A stretch of 64,000 bases of DNA from Kitasatospora setae KM-6054 (GCF_000269985.1 NC_016109.1:6723001-6787000), one strand, 5' to 3'. Numbered from the stretch's first letter, positions 16,161 to 25,019 are shown. Program-made: numbers and translations. The notes: generated by a model not told the origin, from the letters alone.

Positions 16161-18836
16161 TCAGAACTGGGTGCTGATGGTCACGTTGGCGAAGTCGGTC
16201 ACCGCGTACAGGCTCAGGTAGCGGTAGCCGGCGGTGGGGTTGTTGACGGTGATGGTCTGGGCGGTGCCCTGGGTGGTGGAGGAGGCGGTGAAGGCGCTGG
16301 GGGAGGCCCAGGTGTCCTCGTTGTAGTACAGGTACGCGGTGCCGGTGCCGCCGTTGGCGGTGACCTTCAGGGTGCTGGTGCCGGCCGGCAGGTAGATGTA
16401 CATGTAGTCGGTGTCGCCGGCGGCGCGGGCGCGGCCGGTGCGCTGGCAGTTCTGGCCCATCGCGTCGGTGCGCTGGTCGGCGCAGGTCGGCAGGGTGGCG
16501 CTGGCGTCGACGGTGGTGGTGACCGAGGACGGGGTGGCCGTGGTGCGGCCGTTGGCGTCGGTGACGGTCAGTGCGACGGTGTAGGTGCCGGCCTTGGCGT
16601 AGGTGTGCGAGGGGTTGCGCTCCTCGGAGGTGCCGCCGTCGCCGAAGGTCCAGTGCCAACCGGTGATCTGCGCCGGGGAGTTGGTGACCACGGAGCGGTC
16701 GGTCAGGGTGACGGTGGCGCCGTTCACGGACTGGTTGAACAGCGCGGTCGGGCCGGTGGCGAAGCAGGCGCCGTTCGCGCACTGGTCGAGCCAGGCGTCG
16801 AAGTCGGCGTCGTACGAGGTGCCGAGGCCGTTGTAGACCGCGTAGCCGCCCTGGTAGTCACCGGTGCGGAAGTGGCCGAGCATGTTGTACACGTCCGCCG
16901 GGTGCTTCTCGAACATGTAGCGGACGGCCAGGTAGCCCCACGGGTAGACCCGGGTGGAGTCCGAGTTGTTGTACGTGTTCTGGAAGATCGTCGACAGCTT
17001 GTAGGTGTGCTTGGCCGCCTCGGTCATCGCCTGGGTGTCCGTGACGCCCCGGTAGGTGTACGACTGGTACTCGGCGACGCCCTCGATCCACCAGATGTCC
17101 GGGACGGACGTCTCTGAGGCGAAGTTGCCGCTCATGTCGTAGATGTTGTCGAGGTAGTGCGTGTACTCGTGGTTGAGGTTCCACACGTTGCCCGGGAAGT
17201 CGTCGTTCCACGACTTCTGGTACATCACGCAGACCGGCTGGTTGTTCGGGTCGGTGACGTCCATGACGGTCTGGCCGCCGTTGTCCGTCGAGTTCCCGTA
17301 GATCGCCCAGGAGTAGGTCTGGTAGTCGGCGGCGCTGGCGAACACCGGCATGACGACCGTCTTGCCGTACTGGTTCGGCACCGGGCCGTTGTCCTTGACC
17401 AGGTTGTGGAAGAAGGTGTCCTCGCCGCGCAGGCTGTCGCAGACCGGCTGCAGCTGGGCGACGGTCAGGGCCTGGGCGCGCAGCGTCTTGTTGTCGCAGA
17501 CCAGGACGTTCGGCAGGACGGTGTCGGCCAGCTTCTTCGGCAGGTCGCAGGTGCCGTAGTACGAGCACTGACCCTTGTCGTAGTAGTTGGCGTTGTACGC
17601 GACGTGCACGTACAGCGGGCCGGTGCTGCCGAGGATCGCGGTGGTGTCCAGCAGCTGCTTGATCAGCGGCTTGGCGGCGTTCTCCGCGTTGGTGGAGCTG
17701 CCGGCGATCCGGGAGATGTCGTTGCCCGCGTTGACGTCCAGGAAGGCGTTGGAGGTGCCCATCAGGTCGCGGTGGTTGAGCGCGAAGTTGCCCAGGGTGG
17801 TGACCAGGCTGGTGTCGGCGCTGACCGCGTTGACGAAGTCGGTGTTCCAGTTGCCGCGCCACAGCGGGGCGAACAGCACCGAGTTCACCGCGTTGACCAT
17901 CTTCGGCGTCGCGTTGTAGCTGTTGTCGTAGCCGTTCAGCACCTGCTTGTAGACGTCCAGGTACTTGGCCTGGATGTTGGCGCTGTCGGTCAGCACCAGC
18001 ACGTCGTACAGCACCACGCCGTTGGCGGTGGTGACGTCCTTCCAGCGGGTGCCCGCGAAGAACGCGTCCAGGCCGGCCTTGGTGGCGGCGGTCAGCGTGC
18101 CGTCGTACGACCCGACCTGGGACGGGTAGTAGGACTGCACGTAGTAGCCGGCCCGGAGGAACTGGACCAGCTGCAGGATGCCGGAGGCGTTGGTGCCGTC
18201 GTAGCCCGCCGCCAGGTCCTTGAAGGCGTTCGCGACGGTGACCATGTTGGCCTGCTTGAAGATCGCGCCCGCGTCGGTGCCGGTCACGTTGTACAGCGTG
18301 TTGACGCAGGTGTTCGTCGAGCCCTTGACGAAGTTCACCAGGTCGGCGCCGGAGCGGCTGCCGAAGTCGGTGTAGGCGCAGGTCTGCGCGGCCGCGGCCT
18401 GCGCGCCCGCCGCGCCGGCCTCGGCGCCCGGGGCGCCGGCCAGCGGGCTGCCGCCCGAGGTGCCGCCGGACTTCGCCAGCAGGCCCTTGCCGGCGTTCTG
18501 CTTCGCCGGGCGCGGGGTGGTCTGGACGGTGGTGCCCTTCGGCTGTCCCATCTGGGACTGCACCAGCAGGGCCGGCGGCAGCGGGGCGGCCACCGGGGTC
18601 AGGGTGTCGGGGGCGGCGTCCACGATCGGGCCGAGCGGCTTCGGGACGGCGCCGCCGGGGGCCTTGGGGTCCACCGCGGACGCGGGGGCGTTCTGCCCGG
18701 AGGCGGCGGCGGACGGCTTGGCGTTCTGCCCGGCGGGGGCCGCGCCGGCCGCGGTGACCGGCAGCAGGGTCGCCGCGACGGTACAGCCGGCGACCAGACC
18801 GGCCGCGAGTGTGGGGAGGGATATGCGCAGACGCAC
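16161..18836 (-). CDS. Secreted M9-family collagenase with PKD and PPC domains
   Basis: 891 residues from the GTG at 18836, with CAGGAG well placed upstream; a longer in-frame start at 18941 lacks a signal. A signal peptide is clear (RLRISLPTLAAGLVAGCTVA and onward to GAAPA). A Pro/Ala linker is followed by the collagenase N-terminal module, then the zinc site HEYTH at residues 556-560 with the third ligand in WWIEGVAEYQ downstream. After the catalytic domain comes a PKD domain (WTFGDGGTSEERNPSHTY) and a C-terminal pre-peptidase domain (GDTDYMYIYLPAGTSTLKVT). Members are extracellular peptidases attacking collagen or gelatin-like protein, here probably for saprophytic growth. The promoter carries an AATGTCA palindrome. 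The neighbouring LysR is a possible regulator. Confidence 0.93.
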   Translation of the reverse strand: MRLRISLPTLAAGLVAGCTVAATLLPVTAAGAAPAGQNAKPSAAASGQNAPASAVDPKAPGGAVPKPLGPIVDAAPDTLTPVAAPLPPALLVQSQMGQPKGTTVQTTPRPAKQNAGKGLLAKSGGTSGGSPLAGAPGAEAGAAGAQAAAAQTCAYTDFGSRSGADLVNFVKGSTNTCVNTLYNVTGTDAGAIFKQANMVTVANAFKDLAAGYDGTNASGILQLVQFLRAGYYVQSYYPSQVGSYDGTLTAATKAGLDAFFAGTRWKDVTTANGVVLYDVLVLTDSANIQAKYLDVYKQVLNGYDNSYNATPKMVNAVNSVLFAPLWRGNWNTDFVNAVSADTSLVTTLGNFALNHRDLMGTSNAFLDVNAGNDISRIAGSSTNAENAAKPLIKQLLDTTAILGSTGPLYVHVAYNANYYDKGQCSYYGTCDLPKKLADTVLPNVLVCDNKTLRAQALTVAQLQPVCDSLRGEDTFFHNLVKDNGPVPNQYGKTVVMPVFASAADYQTYSWAIYGNSTDNGGQTVMDVTDPNNQPVCVMYQKSWNDDFPGNVWNLNHEYTHYLDNIYDMSGNFASETSVPDIWWIEGVAEYQSYTYRGVTDTQAMTEAAKHTYKLSTIFQNTYNNSDSTRVYPWGYLAVRYMFEKHPADVYNMLGHFRTGDYQGGYAVYNGLGTSYDADFDAWLDQCANGACFATGPTALFNQSVNGATVTLTDRSVVTNSPAQITGWHWTFGDGGTSEERNPSHTYAKAGTYTVALTVTDANGRTTATPSSVTTTVDASATLPTCADQRTDAMGQNCQRTGRARAAGDTDYMYIYLPAGTSTLKVTANGGTGTAYLYYNEDTWASPSAFTASSTTQGTAQTITVNNPTAGYRYLSLYAVTDFANVTISTQF

Positions 18837-18932
18837 TGCTTCTCCTGGGGGCGGGAGCTCACTGAGCATCAAGATGGGGGAGGGTGACGCGGTGACGCGT
18901 GGAGCATCCTGGCACCGTTGCCGGGGCCAGAA

Positions 18933-18957
18933 CAATGTCACAGGTCATATGACATTG
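18933..18957. promoter_or_regulatory. Palindrome upstream of the collagenase gene
   Basis: CAATGTCA (18933-18940) and TGACATTG (18950-18957) form an 8-base inverted repeat about 100 bases before the collagenase start. AATGTCAC also occurs in front of the adjacent LysR gene near 20051-20058 (TGTAATGTCACACG), so one regulator may bind both. Confidence 0.55.
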
Positions 18958-19026
18958 CGTGAACGCGGCATAACACGGGTGGAAAGATCTTGGCGTGAAA
19001 CCGGCGCGCGCTTCGGTGGGGGAGGG

Positions 19027-19992
19027 TCACACGCGCGGCGGGCGGAACGTCCGGCTGGCCCAGCTGTGCAGGTGGGGGGCCTCGGCGGCGAGCTCGCGGT
19101 AGGCCGCGGCGGTCGCCTCCAACAGGGTGTGCGCCAGGCCGGGACCGATCGTCGCGCGCTGCCACAGCAGCACGTACCGCAGCCACAGCGGCGTCCCCAG
19201 CAGCGGCTTGACCGTGACCCCCGGCACCGGCGCGGTACTGGCCGGGACCAGCGCCGCGCCCAGCCCCGAGGCCACCAGGTCGAGCACCTCGCGCCGCCCG
19301 TACGGCAGCTCGCGCACCCCGGCGGGGGAGAACGCGGCCGCCTCGCAGGCCGCCCGGAACAGCGCCGGCCAGGACGCCCCGTCGGCGGCCGGCAGCAGCC
19401 AGGTCTCACCCGCCAGGTCGGTCAGCGCCGGCTCCGCGTGGTGGCGCAGCGGGTGCGCCGTGGGCAGCGCGACGAACACCGGCTCGGTGGCGACCGCCCG
19501 GGCCGCCAGGGCCGGCGTCGGCCGCAGCCCCGAGCCCGGGTGGTCCAGCAGCAGCGCCAGGTCGAAGGGGGGCCCGCCGTCCGGCTCCGGGAAGCCCGGC
19601 GCGGTGCCCGGACGGCCCGGGGTCAGCGCGAAGCGCAGCTCCGGGCGCAGCTGTCTCGCTCGGGTCAGCGCACCCGGCAGCAGGGCCGGGCAGTCGGTGG
19701 CCAGCAGCAGTTCGCGGTGCGGGCGCTCGCCGTCCGGCGCGGCCCCCTGGCCCAGCCGGTCGACCCGGGAGAGCACCTCGCGGGCGGCGGCCAGCACCTC
19801 GGCGCCGAAGGTGGTGGGGACCACCCCGGCGGCCGTCCGGTCGAAGACCACCGCGCCCAGGTAGCGCTCGATCCGCCGCAGCTGGGTGCTGGTGGCGGGC
19901 TGTGAGGCGCCGATCGCCGCCGCCGCGCGTCCCACGCTGCCGCTGTCGGCGATCGCGCAGAGCACTCTCAGGTGCCTCAGTTCCAGGTCCAT
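19027..19992 (-). CDS. LysR-family transcriptional regulator
   Basis: 321 residues. MDLELRHLRVLCAIADSGSV then GRAAAAIGASQPATSTQLRR is a typical LysR helix-turn-helix (residues 5-60), and the effector domain begins near residue 95 (ELLLATDCPALLPGALTRAR) and ends in a periplasmic-binding-protein-like second half (YGRREVLDLVASGLGAALVP). It is transcribed in the same direction as the collagenase, 190 bases upstream of it, so it may be independent or may regulate that gene. The shared AATGTCAC motif in both promoters supports a link. Inducer unknown. Confidence 0.88.
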   Translation of the reverse strand: MDLELRHLRVLCAIADSGSVGRAAAAIGASQPATSTQLRRIERYLGAVVFDRTAAGVVPTTFGAEVLAAAREVLSRVDRLGQGAAPDGERPHRELLLATDCPALLPGALTRARQLRPELRFALTPGRPGTAPGFPEPDGGPPFDLALLLDHPGSGLRPTPALAARAVATEPVFVALPTAHPLRHHAEPALTDLAGETWLLPAADGASWPALFRAACEAAAFSPAGVRELPYGRREVLDLVASGLGAALVPASTAPVPGVTVKPLLGTPLWLRYVLLWQRATIGPGLAHTLLEATAAAYRELAAEAPHLHSWASRTFRPPRV

Positions 19993-20475
19993 GGCGGCCC
20001 TCCTCGCGTGCGGGCGGCCCCGCCTCGGCGGTGGCTTCGGGCAACCTGTGTAATGTCACACGCAACATGTCAGATGGTGTCGATCACCTTCGCTTCCTTG
20101 CCGAGCCACGTCAAGTCCCCCCGCGCCGGGAACTCGCCTGACACCCCGCCGGCCACCCGCGCCGGAAACCGCGCAGGTCGGAGTGGATCAAGGATCCGCG
20201 ATGCCCGGTCGCGGTCGCTCCTGGAGCCGTTCCGTTTCCGCCGTCCGGACCCGGTCCGCGCCTCCCGTCGCCGCGCCCCCGCCGGCGCCCCGGTTCCGGG
20301 TGCCGTTCCGGGTGCGCGGCCGCCCGCACCGCTGGCGCCGCCGAACGGTGCGCACGCCGGTGGCCCGGGCGGGCGAACACTCCCGGCGGATCGGGCAGCC
20401 CCGGTGCCGTCAGCATTTCTCCTCCGGCCCGCCTGCGGCCGCAGCAACGGTCCCCCGGTGCCTGGTCGCGCAGGT
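19993..20475. promoter_or_regulatory. Intergenic region with LysR promoter
   Basis: 483 bases without a supported gene. Near the left end is TGTAATGTCACACGCAACATGTCAG-like sequence (20046-20072): two TGTCA half-sites plausibly used by the LysR gene's own control. The remainder is ordinary GC-rich sequence; I saw no RNA gene. No hairpin terminator for the XRE-TPR gene could be fixed. Confidence 0.45.
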
Positions 20476-21825
20476 TCAGCGGGTGGGTCCGGGTTTGGCC
20501 AGCGGTCGGGCGCGTTCGTACAACTCGCCGGCGTGGGCATTGCGGCGGTGCGGGCCGATCGCGGCGAGCATCGCCCGGTAGCGGTCGTCGGCCCGACCGG
20601 ACTGGACGTGCGGGTAGTCGTCCAAGGCGCGGTGCCAGTCGGCGACGGCCTCCTCCAGCCGGCCCTCCCGCAACTTCCACTCGGCGAGCATCGAGCGGTG
20701 CCTCACCCTCGCCCGCCGGTAGACCGCAGGGCGGAGCTTCTCGGACTGCTCCAGCGCGCGGATCGCGGTGCCGCGGTCGCCGAGTTCGTAGGTGACCTGA
20801 GCGACGTGGTAGGCGAGGGAGGACGGGTCGTAGGATCCGTGGGCCCTGGCCTTCGACTCGGCCTTCTCCATCGCGGTCTCCGCCTCGTGCAGCATCGCCA
20901 GCGCGCCGCTCGCGTCGCCGGTCTGCGCGAGGGCGTGGGCCTGCTGCCCGGCGAGGAACGCGCGCATTCGGGGCCCGGCCTCGGGGGAGGCGGCCGAGGC
21001 GGCGTCCGCGTACCTCGACGCGGCGGCGCCGTGGCCGAGTTCGACGGCCTGCACGCTCATGCCCCGCAGGACGGTGCAGAAGGTCAGGTGGTCGCTGGCC
21101 GCGCCGGCCAGTTCGAGCGCCTTGGCGTAGTAGCTCTGGCCGAGCATGTCCAGACGCTCGTCGACGGCCATGTAGCCGGTCAGGTACAGGTGGTCGGCCG
21201 CGGCGGAGAGCATCGCCCGGCGGACCTCGGCGGAGGCGTCGGCCTTCAGGTACGGGGCGATGTTGTTGACCATGAACGCCGCCGCCATCGGGCGAGCGGT
21301 CCGGCCGCCGAACCGGTCGTCGAGCTCGCTGATCCGCTCGGTCATCTGGATCACCGCGTCGACCTCGGCCATGCCGATCCGGGTGTGCGGGTCTGTCCTG
21401 ATCCGCTCGAACCGTCCGAGGACGTCCTTCCAGCCGGGGACGGTCAGGGCGACCGAGTACAGGCCGGCGCTGAGCACGCCCCTTCGCGACGGGTCCATGT
21501 CCGTGCTCCCCAGGTCGATCAGTCCCGCCACGGTATCCGGCGAGGCGGCCTGGACGTCGGGCTGATCGGCGAAGCCGGCCTCGAACGCGGTGACGGGGCG
21601 GCCGAGCCGGCGGGTGAGGGCCTCCAGAACCACGGCCTGATATTTGGCCATCGGCCGAGTGCCCGAGAGCCAGTGCGACACCGCTGACTCGTCGTACCGC
21701 AGCTTGATCCCGGCTTCGGCGCCGGTCCGGTTGACCGCGCGGGCGAACTCGCCGTTGCTCGACCAGCGGCACTGCACGATCAGGGCGGCGAGCCTGCCGT
21801 TCGGCGTCCGCATCCGTGCCGTCAT
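20476..21825 (-). CDS. XRE-TPR regulator of the radical SAM locus
   Basis: 449 residues from the ATG at 21825, with GGGAG 6 bases upstream; a longer TTG start at 21858 is unlikely. The N-terminal helix-turn-helix includes SNGEFARAVNRTGAEAGIKL and VSHWLSGTRPMAKYQAVVLE. A long helical sensor follows with TPR-like repeats (ALELAGAASDHLTFCTVLRG, GAAASRYADAASAASPEAGP, VTYELGDRGTAIRALEQSEK). It is divergent from the radical SAM gene with only ~250 bases between starts, the layout of peptide-sensing pathway regulators. It has the same architecture as the regulator at 5305. It probably controls the radical SAM/precursor operon. Confidence 0.88.
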   Translation of the reverse strand: MTARMRTPNGRLAALIVQCRWSSNGEFARAVNRTGAEAGIKLRYDESAVSHWLSGTRPMAKYQAVVLEALTRRLGRPVTAFEAGFADQPDVQAASPDTVAGLIDLGSTDMDPSRRGVLSAGLYSVALTVPGWKDVLGRFERIRTDPHTRIGMAEVDAVIQMTERISELDDRFGGRTARPMAAAFMVNNIAPYLKADASAEVRRAMLSAAADHLYLTGYMAVDERLDMLGQSYYAKALELAGAASDHLTFCTVLRGMSVQAVELGHGAAASRYADAASAASPEAGPRMRAFLAGQQAHALAQTGDASGALAMLHEAETAMEKAESKARAHGSYDPSSLAYHVAQVTYELGDRGTAIRALEQSEKLRPAVYRRARVRHRSMLAEWKLREGRLEEAVADWHRALDDYPHVQSGRADDRYRAMLAAIGPHRRNAHAGELYERARPLAKPGPTR

Positions 21826-22072
21826 GCCAGCTCCCAAGCGAGGTTTCAAGGGTTTCAAAGGCTCGGGATGTCTCTACCGTGTTCACGCTCGGCGCACACC
21901 TGTTGACTCGGTGTCAGGTCGATCGGGCAAGCGGGAGCGGAGCCCCGTCCGGATCCCGTTCGACCGCTTCCGGTTGCCGCAGTGGCCTCCGTACCCCGCA
22001 CCGCACGTCGCACGGAAGCACCCCGCCCACCCCGAGCACCAGCTGTCCGACCCGATCGAGGAGGCCATCGAA
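21826..22072. promoter_or_regulatory. Divergent promoter region of the radical SAM locus
   Basis: The region includes GGTTTCAAGGGTTTCAAAGG at 21841-21860, a direct repeat of GGTTTCAA/GGGTTTCAA immediately upstream of the regulator. This could be an operator or part of a promoter. Ribosome site GAGGAGG at 22058-22064 lies 8 bases before the GTG chosen for the radical SAM gene. Confidence 0.5.
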
Positions 22073-23203
22073 GTGTACGAACTCATCGCCGGCCGGTTCC
22101 TGGACGACCACTTGGTCCTCCGCCCCGGCAGCACCGCGGGCATCAAGGTCCCGCTACGGCAGTACGCAGATCTGGAGCGCGCCGCCGCCGCGGGCGAGGC
22201 AGCCCCGGCCTGGCTGGTCAAGGCCGCCCGGCAGCGTTGGGCGGTGGACCTGACGCCCGCCCGCCCGCTGCGGGACTACCTGCTGGTCCGCGCCCCGGCC
22301 GACCCGCAGTACAGCCGCGCGTCGTGGGAGATCAACCTCGGCTGCAACTACGACTGCGAGCACTGCTACCTCGGTGAGAAGACCTTCGAGGGCCTGGGCA
22401 TGGACGACAAGGCCCGGCTCCTGCACCTCATGCGCGACGCCGGGGTGCTGTGGCTGCAGATCACCGGCGGCGAGCCGACCGTCGACCGCGACTTCACCGA
22501 CGCCTACACCCTCGCCCACGAGCTCGGCATGATGCTCACCGTCTCCACCAACGGCTCGCGCTTGTGGCAGCCGAAGGTCCTCGACGTCCTGACCAGGATG
22601 CCCGCCTACCGGGTCGTCGTCTCCGTCTACGGGGCCAGCGTCGCCAGTTACGACGGCCTGACCCGCCGCAAGGGCTCCTTCGCCACCTTCAAGAAGGGCA
22701 TGGCCGCCGCGCTGGAGGCCGGCATCCCGATGCGGCTCAACCTCGTCGTCACCGAGCACTGTGCCGACGAGGAGGCCGCGATGGTCGCCATGGCCGAGAA
22801 CTGGGGCCTGGAGCACAACAGTTACGTCAACATGGCCCCGACGATCTACGGCGGCGCCGAGTCGCTGCCCGCGCAGTCCGCCAGGCACCTGCGGCAGCGG
22901 AAGGTATTCACCGGCTGCAACGCCGGCCACACCTTCTTCCACTCCGACCCGCACGGCAAGGCGTCGATCTGCAAGGTCGGCCGCGACCCCGCCGTGGACC
23001 TCATGACCGAGGGCCTCGATGGCCTCCGGCGCCTGGGCGCGATCGCCGACTCCCTCATGCTTCGCACCGGTGGATGCTCCGGCTGCCGGCTGTCCGGCTC
23101 CTGCGGGGTCTGCCGGCCGATGGCCAAGCTCTACCAGGAGGCGAAGGCACCACTCGCAAGCTACTGCCAGCACGGACGACCCAGGGAGGAGGTGTCCGCA
23201 TGA
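22073..23203 (+). CDS. Radical SAM/SPASM peptide-modifying enzyme
   Basis: 376 residues from the GTG at 22073, which has a strong GAGGAGG; the frame is open further upstream but without a good ribosome site. The radical SAM cluster motif CNYDCEHC lies at residues 91-98, preceded by INLGCN and followed by the glycine motif ITGGEPT. The C-terminal part has seven cysteines at 282, 300, 335, 338, 344, 347 and 365. The first pair ends in a G-x4-C, and the block C-x2-C-x5-C-x2-C then a last Cys closely matches the SPASM pattern for two auxiliary iron-sulfur clusters. SPASM proteins modify peptides (thioether, C-C or C-O cross-links). The stop overlaps the next small gene by ATGA, which strongly suggests that peptide is the substrate. 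About 85 residues before the core could bind the leader. Confidence 0.93.
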   Translation: MYELIAGRFLDDHLVLRPGSTAGIKVPLRQYADLERAAAAGEAAPAWLVKAARQRWAVDLTPARPLRDYLLVRAPADPQYSRASWEINLGCNYDCEHCYLGEKTFEGLGMDDKARLLHLMRDAGVLWLQITGGEPTVDRDFTDAYTLAHELGMMLTVSTNGSRLWQPKVLDVLTRMPAYRVVVSVYGASVASYDGLTRRKGSFATFKKGMAAALEAGIPMRLNLVVTEHCADEEAAMVAMAENWGLEHNSYVNMAPTIYGGAESLPAQSARHLRQRKVFTGCNAGHTFFHSDPHGKASICKVGRDPAVDLMTEGLDGLRRLGAIADSLMLRTGGCSGCRLSGSCGVCRPMAKLYQEAKAPLASYCQHGRPREEVSA

Positions 23204-23334
23204 ACCCCCAAGCCATGATCCAGCTCGGAGCCACCCGGGCCGGCGCGGTCGACGTCGAGCTCGTCGACGATCTCGATGAGCTCGCCGAATCCACGAAGTG
23301 CTCCTGCAACGCGGGCGACGACAACCCGTTCTAG
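23200..23334 (+). CDS. Candidate RiPP precursor peptide (44 aa)
   Basis: Forty-four residues, starting ATG inside the stop of the radical SAM gene (ATGA overlap) and preceded by AGGGAGGAGG. Residues 1-30 form an acidic leader-like segment (VDVELVDDLDELAE), and residues 31-44 read STKCSCNAGDDNPF, which would be the core. Cys34 and Cys36, Ser31 and Thr32 are possible modification sites, and the acidic DDNPF end is unusual. The size, position, leader/core split and coupling all fit a ribosomally made, post-translationally modified peptide. I do not recognise the exact family: it lacks the FxLD leader, the FxSxx tail and the mycofactocin motif. A hairpin terminator follows. No protease or exporter is visible in the window. 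Confidence 0.85.
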   Translation: MNPQAMIQLGATRAGAVDVELVDDLDELAESTKCSCNAGDDNPF

Positions 23335-23354
23335 GACACCGAACGATCGAAAAC

Positions 23355-23391
23355 CCGCGGGCCCCGGTCGCTTCCGCGCCGGGGCCCGCGG
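23355..23391 (+). terminator. Hairpin after the precursor gene
   Basis: CCGCGGGCCCCGG (23355-23367) pairs perfectly with CCGGGGCCCGCGG (23379-23391) around an 11-base loop. Position right after the precursor stop at 23334 suggests transcription of the precursor ends or attenuates here, so the GNAT gene behind it is expressed by read-through or from its own promoter. Confidence 0.85.
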
Positions 23392-23420
23392 CGTGCGGGG
23401 CCGCTGGGTAGGGTGCTCGC

Positions 23421-24302
23421 ATGCGTTTGACGTGGGACTGGATGAGCCCCGTGGTGACCGTGCCGTTCGCGCCCACCCTCGGGCCGGTCCACCCCGACGC
23501 CCTCACACCCGAGCTGTTCGCCGGCGTCATCGAGATCGCCGGCACCGGCCGCTTCCTCGCCCACGACAAGGACCGCCGCTGGTCCGACGCCAAGGACGAG
23601 ACGGTCCTGCCGCTCGACATCGTCCATCGCCCCGGCCTCACCCTCATCCCGACGCTGTCCGCCCGCGGCACTGGCACCATCAAGGTCCACCTCTATGGCG
23701 ACCCGACCGGCGGCCACCAGGAAGAGGCTGCCGACCTCGCCGCAAAGCTCGCCGCCATCCACAACGTAGCCAAGGCCCGCGTCCTGTCCTTCCAGGCACC
23801 TGGCCAGGCGGCCCGCACTGCCGCCGGGGCCTGCACCCGCGTCCAGCTCCGCGAGTTCACCTCCGACCGGCCCACCGTCCGACCGGACGCCGTGCGGCCG
23901 TTGGAGGCCCACCAGGAGGGCGTGCGGGCGACGTTCGCCGACTTCGCGGACAAACTGGCCGGAGACGGCTTCGCCTTCCTCCACTCCCGCATGCGGACCG
24001 GCACCGTCGGCCCGGTCCTGGTCACCATCACCGACGGCCGGGTGGTCGGTGCGATCGGCCCGATGGAGACCATGCCCGACCCTGCCGGTCGCACCCGCCT
24101 GCTGCCGCAGTACTTCGGCGTCCTGCCCGACCACCGCGGCCACGGGCACGGCCGGGCCCTGTGGCGGGCCGCCATGCACTGGGGCCACACCCACGGCGCC
24201 GACTACCAGCTCCTGCAGACCGAGATCGGCGGAGCCTCCGACAACCTCTGCCGTTCAGAGGGCCTCACCGACCTCGGCTTCGTGCGCGTCGCCGTGCTCT
24301 GA
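23421..24302 (+). CDS. GNAT-family N-acetyltransferase
   Basis: 293 residues from ATG. The C-terminal half has the acetyl-CoA-binding motif LPDHRGHGHGRALWRAAMHW (the R/Q-x-x-G-x-G loop), after a strand LVTITDGRVVGAIGPMETMP. The first ~140 residues are a separate domain (HPDALTPELFAGVIEIAGTG and LSFQAPGQAARTAAGACTRV) that resembles the N-terminal half of two-domain GNATs. It lies 86 bases downstream of the precursor gene on the same strand. It could acetylate the modified peptide or confer self-protection, but the gap with a hairpin leaves the link open. Its codon use is like its neighbours. Confidence 0.85.
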   Translation: MRLTWDWMSPVVTVPFAPTLGPVHPDALTPELFAGVIEIAGTGRFLAHDKDRRWSDAKDETVLPLDIVHRPGLTLIPTLSARGTGTIKVHLYGDPTGGHQEEAADLAAKLAAIHNVAKARVLSFQAPGQAARTAAGACTRVQLREFTSDRPTVRPDAVRPLEAHQEGVRATFADFADKLAGDGFAFLHSRMRTGTVGPVLVTITDGRVVGAIGPMETMPDPAGRTRLLPQYFGVLPDHRGHGHGRALWRAAMHWGHTHGADYQLLQTEIGGASDNLCRSEGLTDLGFVRVAVL

Positions 24303-24318
24303 ATCGAGGCCCTGCGAA

Positions 24319-24939
24319 TCAGTGCGCGCAGAGCGGGGCGAATGCCGCGGTGACCGCCGCGGTCAGGTCGGCGGCGACGGCGGCGGGCGGGTCGCCTGCC
24401 AGGACGCGGCGGCGCAGCTCGCGCAGGGCGGCCCGGTGCAGGCCCGCCAGGGCGCCGGCCAGCAGCGGCGCGGCGGAAGGGGCGGCGCCCGGGGCGGCGG
24501 TGCGCAGGGCGGCGGCGAGGGCGGCCTCGGCGCGTTCGCCGATCTCCCGCTCGCGGGCGCGCAGCGCCGGGCTGGCCTCGACGGTGCGGAAGAACGCGGC
24601 CGCGTCCTGGGCCAGCCCGACCGCCGGGTCCAGCCGCCCGAGGGCCGCGCACAGGTCGTCCCGGACGGCCGCCGCCGGGCAGCACGAGCCCGCCGGGAGC
24701 GGGTCCACCAGCGCGGCGAGGTACCGCTCGACCTCGGCCTGCCGGTCGAAGAACAGGTCCTCCTTGGTCGGGAAGTAGTTGAACACCGTGTTGGTGGACA
24801 CCCCCGCGTGCCGGGCGACCTCGGCGACGGTCACCCGGTCGAAGCCGTGCGCGAGGAACAGCGGGAGCGCGGCGTCCGCGATCGCGGTGCGGGTCTGTTG
24901 CTTCTTGGTCGCGCGGAGTCCGGTGGCCATGGCGTCCAT
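24319..24939 (-). CDS. TetR-family transcriptional repressor
   Basis: 206 residues; an ATG at 24930 is an alternative start and neither has a clear ribosome site. The N-terminal helix-turn-helix is typical: LFLAHGFDRVTVAEVARHAG, VSTNTVFNYFPTKEDLFFDR. The ligand domain is Ala-rich and helical, with a Cys pair (GSCCPAAAV) at about residue 105. It is divergent from the glycosidase-like gene at 25020, with a perfect TTGGTGT-G-ACACCAA palindrome in the shared gap; it should repress that gene and itself. Effector unknown. Confidence 0.88.
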   Translation of the reverse strand: MDAMATGLRATKKQQTRTAIADAALPLFLAHGFDRVTVAEVARHAGVSTNTVFNYFPTKEDLFFDRQAEVERYLAALVDPLPAGSCCPAAAVRDDLCAALGRLDPAVGLAQDAAAFFRTVEASPALRAREREIGERAEAALAAALRTAAPGAAPSAAPLLAGALAGLHRAALRELRRRVLAGDPPAAVAADLTAAVTAAFAPLCAH

Positions 24940-24967
24940 CGTACGGAATGGTAGGGTCGCCCCAAAA

Positions 24968-24982
24968 TTGGTGTGACACCAA
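24968..24982. promoter_or_regulatory. TetR operator
   Basis: TTGGTGTGACACCAA, a perfect 15-base palindrome with a central G, in the 80-base divergent gap. It lies 29 bases from the TetR start and 38 bases from the glycosidase start, so both promoters would be covered. Confidence 0.8.
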
Positions 24983-25019
24983 AAATATTTCGGGCGACCA
25001 GGACGACGAGGGGGCCGAC

